Of a stretch of 38,861 nt of DNA, positions 17,858 to 23,671 are shown in pieces. This stretch comes from Ruminococcaceae bacterium UBA2656. GTDB taxonomy: Bacteria; Bacillota; Clostridia; Oscillospirales; Acutalibacteraceae. The stretch is taken from contig DENA01000010.1 in NCBI GenBank assembly GCA_002359465.1, forward strand, positions 42,831 to 81,691, written 5' to 3'. The stretch's first letter is position 1. Each line of letters begins with the position of its first letter. The notes under the pieces are model-generated. The model was not told the origin of the DNA, did no database searches, and saw nothing but the letters and a program-made list of their open reading frames with translations. The position numbers and the translations under genes were made by a program.

Positions 17858-18859
17858 TTAGAATATCAGTATGAACAGTTTGGTCATCACAAAGCCGAGA
17901 ATCAGACACGCCGGAAAGGTTAGAATCCACGCCATAACCATTTCTTTAGCTATTCCCCAGTTCACGTCGGAAAACCGTCTGGCCGCCCCGGCGCCCATCA
18001 TTGCCGTTCCCTTGGTGTTGGTGGTTGAAAGGGGAATTCCGGAATATACCGTAGTAATCAGCATGCATAGGGACGCTACAATTTCAGCGGAAAATCCCTG
18101 ATATTTTTCCAGCTTCACCATGTCGATTCCCATTGTTTTGATGATGCGGTATCCGCCGATGGATGTGCCCACCGCCATAACAAGCGAGCAGAGCAGCATA
18201 ATCCAGATATCAATATGCACCGACGCCGGAACCGGCTGATTGTTGGCAAGAAGAATCACAAGCACAAAAACGCCCATAAATTTCTGACCGTCCTGTGCGC
18301 CGTGGCTGGTGGCCATTAAAGCAGCGGATGCAATCTGGCCCAGTGAAAAGAAACGGTTTGCTTTTGCGCGTTTTACGCGGCGGAACAGAAAACCAACCGC
18401 CTTGGTAACAAGATAAGCAGCGAAAAAACCGATAACCGTCGAGATAACAATGCCCCACAGCACCTTTTGAAATTCGGCCAGCTTAAAAGCAGAAACGCCG
18501 TTATAAGCAATTCCAGCTCCCATCAGTCCGGCAATCAGCGCATGGCTTTCACTGGTATAGATTCCAAACTGCCAAGCCGACACAGACCATATTACTATGG
18601 AAAGCTGAGCGGCGCAAACCGCAATGAGCGGATTGGAGCCGGTTCCCACATTCACAAGGTTGGCAATCGTGCTTGCAACGGCTGTGCCAAAACACATGAT
18701 GCCGACCAGATTAAAAGCCGTAGCCATTAAAACAGCAGCCCGTGGGGAAAGCACTCGGGTCGAAACAACAGTAGCGATTGCATTGGGCGCGTCCGTCCAG
18801 CCGTTGACAAAGATGGAGGCACACACAAGGATAAGTGCGATAATGAGTGCGAATGACAT
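17858..18859 (-). CDS. pit: Pit family inorganic phosphate transporter
   Basis: Low-affinity phosphate/cation symporter of the inner membrane. The 333-residue protein has about ten membrane helices and the two inverted PiT repeats: NGWTDAPNAIAT near the N-terminus and SGIPLSTTNTKGTAMMGAG near the C-terminus. The linker around residues 150-170 is rich in Lys/Arg (RRVKRAKANRF). The ATG follows GAGGTTAATTTC. It is first in a two-gene operon with DUF47. Confidence 0.93.
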   Translation of the reverse strand: MSFALIIALILVCASIFVNGWTDAPNAIATVVSTRVLSPRAAVLMATAFNLVGIMCFGTAVASTIANLVNVGTGSNPLIAVCAAQLSIVIWSVSAWQFGIYTSESHALIAGLMGAGIAYNGVSAFKLAEFQKVLWGIVISTVIGFFAAYLVTKAVGFLFRRVKRAKANRFFSLGQIASAALMATSHGAQDGQKFMGVFVLVILLANNQPVPASVHIDIWIMLLCSLVMAVGTSIGGYRIIKTMGIDMVKLEKYQGFSAEIVASLCMLITTVYSGIPLSTTNTKGTAMMGAGAARRFSDVNWGIAKEMVMAWILTFPACLILGFVMTKLFILIF

Positions 18860-18915
18860 GAAATTAACCTCATTTCGTCCTGTCGAGTGATTAATTTTTA
18901 CTTTTGTTTAACACA

Positions 18916-18924
18916 ATTATAACA
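18916..18924 (-). promoter_or_regulatory. Probable pit promoter (extended -10)
   Basis: TGTTATAAT on the minus strand fits an extended -10 element, about 57 bp upstream of the pit ATG. No convincing -35 hexamer is visible. Confidence 0.4.
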
Positions 18925-19134
18925 GAATATTAATAAAATATAAATAGAAAAGATTTTATAAAAAGACGAATTAATCCAGGTAAAAAACTCTGATTTTGTA
19001 TTTATTGCTCATTTTATATCAAATATTACTATGTTTTAATTATTATAAATACTATATATTAATTATTTTATAACTTATAATTAGTTTTCTGTGTTTCTAA
19101 AAAATCTTACCCATAAGAGGAAAATATTTCTGTA

Positions 19135-19160
19135 ACACAATGAAACCGCCGCCATAAAAT
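19135..19160 (+). promoter_or_regulatory. Candidate sigma-K-type promoter of the split gene
   Basis: AC (19135-19136), 16-bp spacer and CATAAAAT (19153-19160) resemble the late mother-cell sigma-K consensus (AC and CATAnnnTA), 48 bp before the ATG. The match is short and could be chance. Confidence 0.35.
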
Positions 19161-19208
19161 GGTATTGAGAAACAAAGGTTTCACTAAATGTGTTAGGAGG
19201 ATTATTTT

Positions 19209-19412
19209 ATGGATGGAAATTGCTGGGAAACATCTGCAAATGTGCAAAACACAGGAAATTTTAATGAAGCTGTATGCATAGACGGAATGCGCGTATATGA
19301 TTCATGCAGTGAACTGCAGTCGACAGCCTTGATACAAATTTATTCCGTGCCTGCGTTTTCGAACAAAAAAACAGAAGCAATGTATGGACATGCATTGCTT
19401 CTGTTTTTTTAA
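19209..19412 (+). CDS. 5' fragment of interrupted Cys-rich (putative spore) protein gene
   Basis: Host residues 1-34 (MDGNCWETSA...NEAVCIDGMRVYDSCS) run from a strong ribosome binding site (TTAGGAGGATTATTTT) to 19310. From 19311 the frame continues into the inserted element for 33 unrelated residues and stops inside the element's terminator (19365-19410), so without excision only a 67-residue chimera could be made. The motif VCIDxxRVYDSC is one I recall at the N-terminus of a protein family of unknown function in spore-forming Clostridia, normally followed by DKDCLEDL; that continuation is found 3.57 kb downstream at 22881. The gene is therefore split, not absent. Confidence 0.85.
   Translation: MDGNCWETSANVQNTGNFNEAVCIDGMRVYDSCSELQSTALIQIYSVPAFSNKKTEAMYGHALLLFF
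19365..19410 (+). terminator. Element-borne strong terminator at its left end
   Basis: A perfect 18-bp stem (19365-19382 with 19393-19410) with A7 on one side and T7 on the other, so it can act in both directions. It lies 54 bp inside the left border and would stop host-gene transcription from entering the element. Confidence 0.9.
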
Positions 19413-19490
19413 AATGTCATCTGTTATACACCGGAGTATACAATTCTGAACACACCACAATACTTTTCTAATCGTCCGGTGGAAAATCCT

Positions 19491-19518
19491 GCATTTTTTT
19501 GAAATATTGTCATACACT
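19491..19518 (+). promoter_or_regulatory. Candidate sigma-E-type promoter
   Basis: CATACACT (19511-19518) is a full match to the sigma-E -10 consensus CATACAnT; GCATTTT (19491-19497) lies 13 bp upstream, near the usual -35 (GCATATT). The start codon of the 58-residue ORF is 20 bp downstream, leaving a very short leader. Confidence 0.4.
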
Positions 19519-19537
19519 ATTCTCGGGGTGATTGATT

Positions 19538-19714
19538 TTGGATTATACAGGATTTTACGAGTTCCCTTTTCCTTCAGTTCTGTCCGATCAGGACAGAAAA
19601 GTAAAAAATTTTTTTCTTTCCCTGTCGGATGACATGCAGCTGAAATTATTAAACGGAAGCAGTTCCTATGAAAACTTCCACAACCGCGTTACAGATTACA
19701 TGAAGAAACAATAA
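19538..19714 (+). CDS. Small protein of unknown function (58 aa)
   Basis: I do not recognise this protein with certainty. It is 58 residues, acidic to neutral, with a hydrophobic/aromatic N-terminus (MDYTGFYEFPFPSVL) and a likely helix-turn-helix-like pair of helices (DRKVKNFFLSLSDDMQLKLL; SYENFHNRVTDYMKKQ). The TTG at 19538 is preferred because GGGGTGA lies 6 nt upstream; the TTG at 19532 is too close. A sigma-E-like promoter precedes it and a short GC stem (19724-19741) follows, so it looks like an independent unit inside the element, perhaps expressed in the mother cell. Confidence 0.6.
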   Translation: MDYTGFYEFPFPSVLSDQDRKVKNFFLSLSDDMQLKLLNGSSSYENFHNRVTDYMKKQ

Positions 19715-19723
19715 CAGACGCTG

Positions 19724-19741
19724 CCGCCCCAGAAGGGGCGG
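19724..19741 (+). terminator. Short GC-rich hairpin after the 58-aa gene
   Basis: A 7-bp stem CCGCCCC/GGGGCGG with AGAA loop, followed by TTCTACTTT. The T-run is weak but the position fits termination; on the minus strand it could also end the mini-gene operon. Confidence 0.5.
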
Positions 19742-19765
19742 TTCTACTTTGCGCCGGCACATTCC

Positions 19766-19918
19766 TTACTTGGAAATTCTGGCAAGGCGCCGAAACAGCG
19801 TTTCATCGAGCTGTCGCTCCACATTGCGTTCAAAAGCGCGTTTATATGCCGAACAAAACCGGCGGCAGATTCTGATATCAAATCCGCTCCTGCATTTTCC
19901 ACATGACGCGCAGATCAT
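19766..19918 (-). CDS. Cys-rich small protein (50 aa), third of a coupled trio
   Basis: Unrecognised. The 50-residue protein has CASCGKC near the N-terminus and CRRFC about ten residues later, a layout that could bind a metal ion, followed by a basic helical tail (KRAFERNVERQLDETLFRRLARISK). Its ATG overlaps the stop of the preceding 44-residue gene (ATGA), and AAGGGGG lies 11 nt upstream. The overlap and binding site are the main reasons to call it real. Confidence 0.6.
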   Translation of the reverse strand: MICASCGKCRSGFDIRICRRFCSAYKRAFERNVERQLDETLFRRLARISK

Positions 19919-20049
19919 TTTTTATGTTTCCCCCTTTCCAGACACCGCGCGCGGTCGCCGCGGTTGAAAGCCCTGAGTCCCGCCCATGTCGGCGTCCATC
20001 CATAATAACGGCAAAGCGCCATATACCCCTGAAGGACCTTGAATTTCAT
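19915..20049 (-). CDS. Small basic protein (44 aa), second of a coupled trio
   Basis: Unrecognised. The 44-residue chain starts MKFKVLQGYMALCRYYGWTP and ends in a basic tail (RGDRARCLERGKHKK). The ATG overlaps the stop of the upstream 66-residue gene by ATGA and has GGGGGAAG upstream; its own stop overlaps the next gene by ATGA. The aromatic centre (RYYGWTPTWAGLRAF) suggests a compact fold or a peptide that binds another protein or nucleic acid, but nothing more can be said. Confidence 0.58.
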   Translation of the reverse strand: MKFKVLQGYMALCRYYGWTPTWAGLRAFNRGDRARCLERGKHKK

Positions 20050-20246
20050 GGAAACTTCCCCCTTCCCGCAAACAGGCTATCCCTTTCAGCATTCTCCCAA
20101 TCAACCGTCACAGTCAGTTCACACCCTTTTTCCCCGCTGCAAATCTGTTCCGCTACATATCGCAGATTCTCCCTGTTGCACACGACCTCTTCAGCTGTTC
20201 CTGATAAAATATGCACCGTAACAATCGGTTTGCCCGCGTCACGCAT
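20046..20246 (-). CDS. Small protein (66 aa), first of a coupled trio
   Basis: Unrecognised. It begins MRDAGKPIVTVHILSGTAEE and has alternating strand-like and helix-like segments (IVTVHIL; NRENLRYVAEQI; CELTVTVDW), suggesting an alpha/beta mini-domain. The start at 20246 is set by GAGGTGAT 4 nt upstream; the frame is open further upstream to 20537 but lacks a start with a binding site and would run through the recombinase leader. It is divergent from the recombinase gene, 185 bp apart, and heads the three-gene minus-strand unit. Confidence 0.65.
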   Translation of the reverse strand: MRDAGKPIVTVHILSGTAEEVVCNRENLRYVAEQICSGEKGCELTVTVDWENAERDSLFAGRGKFP

Positions 20247-20318
20247 CCGTATCACCTCAGTAAAAATATGAGAGCGGGTGTTTGTCCTATTCGTATTGCC
20301 ATGATTACGGTGCTGTAA

Positions 20319-20348
20319 TTGCAAAATTTTTAGCCGCACAAATAATAA
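20319..20348 (+). promoter_or_regulatory. Possible promoter of the recombinase
   Basis: TTGCAA (20319-20324), 18-bp spacer, TAATAA (20343-20348). The predicted start of transcription would fall in the 28-bp palindrome. Alternative sigma-E-like sequences downstream (GAATATG at 20382) lack a good -10. Confidence 0.3.
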
Positions 20349-20350
20349 AA

Positions 20351-20378
20351 TCTCCGAATTCCTTAAGGAATTCGGAGA
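20351..20378 (+). repeat. 28-bp perfect palindrome upstream of the recombinase
   Basis: TCTCCGAATTCCTT and its exact complement AAGGAATTCGGAGA abut with no spacer. A hairpin with no loop is unfavourable as a terminator, and its position 53 bp before the recombinase GTG suggests a dimeric operator. On the minus strand it is followed by TTTTATTATT, so a terminator role in that direction is also possible. Confidence 0.6.
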
Positions 20379-20431
20379 CCGGAATATGCAGCTGTACTTA
20401 CCACAAAAATCACAGTGAACCGGGTGATAAA

Positions 20432-21919
20432 GTGAACACGGCCATCTATCTTCGCAAAAGCCGGGCGGAGGAATTAAGTGACACCGTCGATGAGACATTG
20501 AAGCGTCACAGGGAAACCCTGCTGGATTTTGCCGCAAAAAACGACATTACTATTGCAAAAATATATGAGGAAGTGGTTTCCGGCGAGTCGCTTTATGCCC
20601 GTCCACAAATGTTGCGGCTGCTTGCCGATGTGGAGCATGGCGACTATGATGCCGTGCTGTGTATGGACATCGACCGTCTGGGGCGCGGCGCCATGAGCGA
20701 CCAGGGCGTTATCCTGGAAACATTGAAAAACACGGACACAAAGATCATTACACCTCGTAAAACCTACGATCTCAACAATGAAATGGATGAGACCTATTCC
20801 GAGTTTGAAACCTTTATGGCACGGCAGGAATTGAAGGTGATTAAACGCCGGATGCAGCGGGGGATCAAAAAAACAATCGCGGAAGGCGGCTATATTGCCA
20901 ACGCCCCGTACGGATATGTGAAAACAACGGTCGGCAAACGGCCCACGCTTGCCGTGAATGAAGAAGAGGCCCGGTTTGTACGGATGATGTTTGATCTGTA
21001 TGTGAATAAAGGCATGGGCTGCCAGCATATTGCCGACGCCGTAAACGCCATGGGAGCCAAGCCGCATCGCTCCGCAAGGTTCGGCCGATCTTCCGTTATG
21101 AAAATACTGCACAACCCCACTTACATAGGAAAAATTGTATGGAACCAAAAAACACATATTCGAAAAGGCACGAAAGGCAACATCAGGCATATCACCATCA
21201 ATAATCCGCGGGAGAAATGGACGATTGTCGGCGGCATTCATCCGCCTGTGATTGACAGAGCACTGTTTGAACAGGCGCAGAGAATTTCTTCATATCGGTC
21301 GCACCCTCCGGCTAACAAAGGGATTGTGGAAAACCCGCTTGCCGGCCTGGTTTACTGTTCTCATTGCGGTTCGTTAATGCAGCGGCAGGTAATCCGTCGC
21401 GGCGGCTCCTACCTTTTGTGTCAGAAATCCGGCTGTATGGCCTCTTCCTCCCTTCCGCTTATTGAAAATGCAATTCTGAACGAGCTGAAAGACAGCCTTG
21501 AGCAGCTTCGGCTGATAAAAAAAAGCGCCGCATCGCCACAGGAATTCAAAAACAGCGAAATCTTAAAAATGATCGAATGCGAAATGAAAACTACCGCCGG
21601 GCAAATTGAAAAACTGCACGATTTTCTAGAACAGGGTGTGTATGATCTCAGCACTTTTCTTGCCCGCCAAATACTTTTAAATAAAAAACAGGAAGAACTG
21701 CAGAATATGAAAAATGCGACATTTTTCAGTCGCCATATTAACTATTATAAAATGAGTAATGCAATTGATACAATATTGGCGGCGTATCAGTCCGCAAATT
21801 CACGGCAAAAAAATATGCTTTTAAAAGCGATGATCGACCGGATTGTATACAATAAGGAGAAGGGCGCCAAACCCGCGCAATTTTCACTGGAAATTTATTT
21901 CAAGCCTCTTTATCTGTAG
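20432..21919 (+). CDS. Large serine recombinase (SpoIVCA-like)
   Basis: Site-specific recombinase expected to excise (and once to insert) the element. The 495-residue protein from GTG 20432 has the resolvase domain at residues 1-150 with the nucleophile Ser10 in IYLRKSRAEE and the DRLGRG motif at 81-86, the Recombinase domain (about 155-285), a zinc ribbon with C309, C312, C330 and C335, and a Lys/Glu-rich coiled coil (about 345-450). Length and order match SpoIVCA, which removes the skin element from sigK. The GTG is chosen because GGGTGAT lies just upstream; an upstream frame to 20282 has no ribosome binding site and passes through the 28-bp palindrome. Same strand as the split gene. Confidence 0.93.
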   Translation: MNTAIYLRKSRAEELSDTVDETLKRHRETLLDFAAKNDITIAKIYEEVVSGESLYARPQMLRLLADVEHGDYDAVLCMDIDRLGRGAMSDQGVILETLKNTDTKIITPRKTYDLNNEMDETYSEFETFMARQELKVIKRRMQRGIKKTIAEGGYIANAPYGYVKTTVGKRPTLAVNEEEARFVRMMFDLYVNKGMGCQHIADAVNAMGAKPHRSARFGRSSVMKILHNPTYIGKIVWNQKTHIRKGTKGNIRHITINNPREKWTIVGGIHPPVIDRALFEQAQRISSYRSHPPANKGIVENPLAGLVYCSHCGSLMQRQVIRRGGSYLLCQKSGCMASSSLPLIENAILNELKDSLEQLRLIKKSAASPQEFKNSEILKMIECEMKTTAGQIEKLHDFLEQGVYDLSTFLARQILLNKKQEELQNMKNATFFSRHINYYKMSNAIDTILAAYQSANSRQKNMLLKAMIDRIVYNKEKGAKPAQFSLEIYFKPLYL

Positions 21920-21962
21920 TTGTCATTGACAAGATGACCTTAAAAATGGCATACTACAGATA
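21911..21962 (+). repeat. 10-bp inverted repeat around the recombinase stop
   Basis: TATCTGTAGT (21911-21920) and ACTACAGATA (21953-21962) are exact complements, 32 nt apart, with an inner GTCAT/ATGAC pair. The structure contains the recombinase stop codon and the promoter at 21926-21955. Confidence 0.6.
21926..21955 (+). promoter_or_regulatory. Promoter of the GNAT-like gene
   Basis: TTGACA (21926-21931), 18-bp spacer, CATACT (21950-21955). The -35 is a full consensus and the -10 differs at one base. The inverted repeat 21911-21962 encloses it, so a regulator may bind here. Confidence 0.5.
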
Positions 21963-21977
21963 ACAGGAGGGATTCAA

Positions 21978-22259
21978 TTGGAATTTATTTATGAAAAGAA
22001 TCGTATTTACGCAAAAAATGAGTCCGGTATGGTGGTCGCCGAGGTCACTTTTCCAGCTGTTGATGAGCAAACTGTAAACATCAACCATACTTTTGTGGAT
22101 GAGTCCCTGCAGGGCCAGGGCATTGCTGGAAAATTAATGGAAGCCGCCGCCTCCACCCTTCGGCAGCAAAAACGAAAAGCATGCCTCACCTGCCCGTATG
22201 CCGTAAAATGGTTTGAAAATCATCCTAAATACCGCGATCTTCGTACAGAATGTGTATAA
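21978..22259 (+). CDS. Small GNAT-like acetyltransferase (Acetyltransf_CG type)
   Basis: A 93-residue single-domain acetyltransferase-like protein of the small GCN5-related family (YjdJ/Acetyltransf_CG type); substrate unknown. The acetyl-CoA loop is seen in VDESLQGQGIAGKLM, and the C-terminal CPYAVKWFENHPKY matches the family ending. Start is TTG 21978 with AGGAGGG 7 nt upstream. It lies 58 bp after the recombinase, inside the element, so it is carried as cargo. Confidence 0.85.
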   Translation: MEFIYEKNRIYAKNESGMVVAEVTFPAVDEQTVNINHTFVDESLQGQGIAGKLMEAAASTLRQQKRKACLTCPYAVKWFENHPKYRDLRTECV

Positions 22260-22513
22260 ATCTAACCGCTTCGACATTAAGCTCCCATTTTTTATTTTTC
22301 TAATTTGTCAAAATAGTCTCATTTTGACAGATTTGCATCTAAATATTCATAAAAAATACTTGATAGTACCAAACATTTTGTTTATTTATCCTATTTTTAT
22401 CCATTCCTTAAAACTTCTAAAATTGCGACTTTTTTCGCTATTGCAATTTTAAGATATTTCCTTTAAAATTACAAATGTTGCGCAACCAATTAAAAATAAA
22501 GGATGTTTTTAAA
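22260..22513. other. AT-rich spacer with two hairpins inside the element
   Basis: No gene is seen. It holds an inverted repeat TGTCAAAAT/ATTTTGACA (22306-22314, 22321-22329; extendable to 12 bp with one wobble) and another TAAAATTGC/GCAATTTTA (22418-22426, 22443-22451). Neither has a good T-run. They may be operators or RNA structures. Confidence 0.5.
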
Positions 22514-22747
22514 ATGCAAAGAATTAGTGTGAATCTAAAGCTTCTGAAGGAAAAAATAATGGAGATCGAAAAGGACGGAATGGGCTTGATCGAATTCCAC
22601 ATTGTTGCCAGTCAGGTAGACGACAAGGTTAGCCACCCCGCGTTCCTTCATCTTGAAGGAATCTCTGAAACCGGTGAATACAAAGATTATGAAAGTCTTG
22701 ACGAATGCCCGGTCATGCAGTACCTGTTGATGAATATGCCTGCATAA
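22514..22747 (+). CDS. Conserved-looking small protein of unknown function (77 aa)
   Basis: Unrecognised. The 77-residue acidic protein has a helical N-terminus (MQRISVNLKLLKEKIMEIEK) and a probable beta-rich middle (MGLIEFHIVAS; PAFLHLEGIS) with a DYESLDECPVMQYLL ending. AAAGGA lies 10 nt before the ATG; the longer frame from 22475 lacks a site. It is the last gene before the right border and lies on the same strand as the recombinase. Confidence 0.6.
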   Translation: MQRISVNLKLLKEKIMEIEKDGMGLIEFHIVASQVDDKVSHPAFLHLEGISETGEYKDYESLDECPVMQYLLMNMPA

Positions 22748-22880
22748 TGTCCCGTAACGATACATAGCACCGCCGGGTATCTTGGAATAGATTATAAAAT
22801 TAAATAATAATAGAAGCACCAAACCTGCTTTGCACTCGAACTTGACCGCCAGAGTATGCTTATAACCTGTATGCTCTTTC
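22748..22880. other. Right end of the intervening element (attachment region)
   Basis: No gene is seen. The sequence leads into the right border at 22881. It contains TTGGAA-17-TAATAA, a weak outward promoter-like signal, and the CTGT and CT half-repeats mirrored at the left end in the joined circle. Confidence 0.5.
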
Positions 22881-23597
22881 GATAAAGATTGCCTTGAAGA
22901 TTTAAGGGTTTACTTCCCACCGGATAAGCACGACCTGATTGAGCACGCGACCAACGTCAGGCTTAGAAATGCCGACGTCATTACCGTGTTCCTTGATCTG
23001 GAGCCTGTACCATTTAACAGGGGCTTTTATTCGGTTGATATGACCTTTTTCTTCGATGTATGTGTGGACGTATTCTGTCCGTTGGCTACAAGCCCCGCTA
23101 TTGTAAATGGTGTATCCATATTTAGCAAAAGGGTAATTTTGTATGGCAGCGAAGGCAACGTAAAAATGTTCAGTTCCGATTGCGCGCAGGATGACTTGGA
23201 TGGTCAGAATTCTGTCTGCGGCGATGTGCTCCCAAAGGCAACCTGCCAGGTTGCGGAGCCGATTTGCCTTTCCGCCAGAATTTGCGACTGCCAGTCACAT
23301 TGCAACGAAAGCTGCTGCCGGATTCCCGACTGCATTAGCAGACACTTCGGAGGCCAGCTTGATTTTGCATCGAACCGCACTGTTTATGCTACAATCGGTA
23401 TTTTTACAATTGTTCAAATTGTCAGAAATGTGCAAATGCTGATTCCTGCGTACGACTTCTGTATCCCGGAAAAAGAATGTGTCACTACATCAGACGACCC
23501 ATGCGATATGTTCCGCCGCATAGAGTTTCCGACCGACGAGTTTTTCCCGCCCAAGGTCAGCGACTGTGGCTGCAACGACCGTTCCCGCAAATCATAA
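22881..23597 (+). CDS. 3' fragment of interrupted Cys-rich (putative spore) protein gene
   Basis: Residues 35-272 of the reconstituted protein. The frame opens as DKDCLEDLRVYFPPDKHDL and runs 238 residues to the stop without interruption; an internal start search would give only a chimera with no ribosome binding site. The protein is Cys-rich (CQVAEPICLSARICDCQSHC, ESCCRIPDC) and has repeated strand-like segments ending EFPTDEFFPPKVSDCGCND. I know similar proteins from sporulating Clostridia without an assigned function; a coat or other spore-layer role is inference. The intact frame implies recent insertion or regular excision. A terminator follows at 23627-23658. Confidence 0.85.
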   Translation, partial: DKDCLEDLRVYFPPDKHDLIEHATNVRLRNADVITVFLDLEPVPFNRGFYSVDMTFFFDVCVDVFCPLATSPAIVNGVSIFSKRVILYGSEGNVKMFSSDCAQDDLDGQNSVCGDVLPKATCQVAEPICLSARICDCQSHCNESCCRIPDCISRHFGGQLDFASNRTVYATIGIFTIVQIVRNVQMLIPAYDFCIPEKECVTTSDDPCDMFRRIEFPTDEFFPPKVSDCGCNDRSRKS

Positions 23598-23626
23598 AGT
23601 TAAAAATCAATCTGTTGCTCACAAAT

Positions 23627-23658
23627 AAAGCCCGCCTGTTGTTTATTAGGCGGGCTTT
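23627..23658 (+). terminator. Bidirectional terminator between the split gene and pcrA
   Basis: An 11-bp perfect stem AAAGCCCGCCT/AGGCGGGCTTT with a 10-nt loop; T-rich on both sides. It serves the two convergent genes. Confidence 0.88.
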
Positions 23659-23671
23659 GTCGTATTTCGTA

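Larger units (their letters stand above)
18860..19208. other. AT-rich intergenic region between pit and the split gene
   Basis: No gene is seen. Positions 18895-19100 are strikingly AT-rich (runs such as TATTATAAATACTATATATT). The region holds the probable pit promoter on the minus strand and the sigma-K-like promoter of the split gene on the plus strand. Divergent transcription starts here. Confidence 0.7.
19311..22882 (+). mobile_element. Intervening element (skin-like) splitting a coding gene
   Basis: The borders are set by where the host protein breaks off (…DSCS, 19310) and resumes (DKDC…, 22881). Both borders carry the dinucleotide GA (19311-19312 and 22881-22882), and exchange there restores codon GAT and the frame exactly; a 4-bp ATGC (19304-19307; 22871-22874) is an alternative crossover that also keeps frame but adds one residue (SF-DKDC). 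Size is 3570 bp. Contents: terminator, 58-residue ORF, three coupled minus-strand mini-genes, a serine recombinase, a GNAT-like gene and a 77-residue ORF. No replication, transfer or phage structural genes are seen. In the joined circle the GA centre has symmetric CTGT/ACAG at 11-14 and CT/AG at 6-7 bp, a modest dyad. Confidence 0.85.

Noticed and set aside
19314..19324. CTGCAGTCGAC, overlapping PstI and SalI sites at the left border, suggesting a cloning junction
   Set aside because: Only 11 bases, with no vector-like sequence around them; the rest of the element is a coherent natural unit with a second border 3.57 kb away.
19749..20271. Plus-strand frames of 60-122 codons opposite the mini-genes
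   Set aside because: No ribosome binding sites; the minus-strand frames have binding sites and ATGA overlaps, so they are preferred.
20264..20292. GAATA-17-CATATTT on the minus strand, a sigma-F/G-like promoter for the mini-gene operon
   Set aside because: The predicted start would fall at the very edge of the ribosome binding site and the -10 has one mismatch; kept only as a possibility.
22475..22513. Longer start for the 77-residue gene (13 extra residues)
   Set aside because: No ribosome binding site before 22475; AAAGGA lies before the ATG at 22514.
22986..23597. 3' fragment as a stand-alone gene from an internal start at 22986
   Set aside because: No ribosome binding site; the frame is open upstream to 22881 with the expected family sequence DKDCLEDL, so the start is not here.
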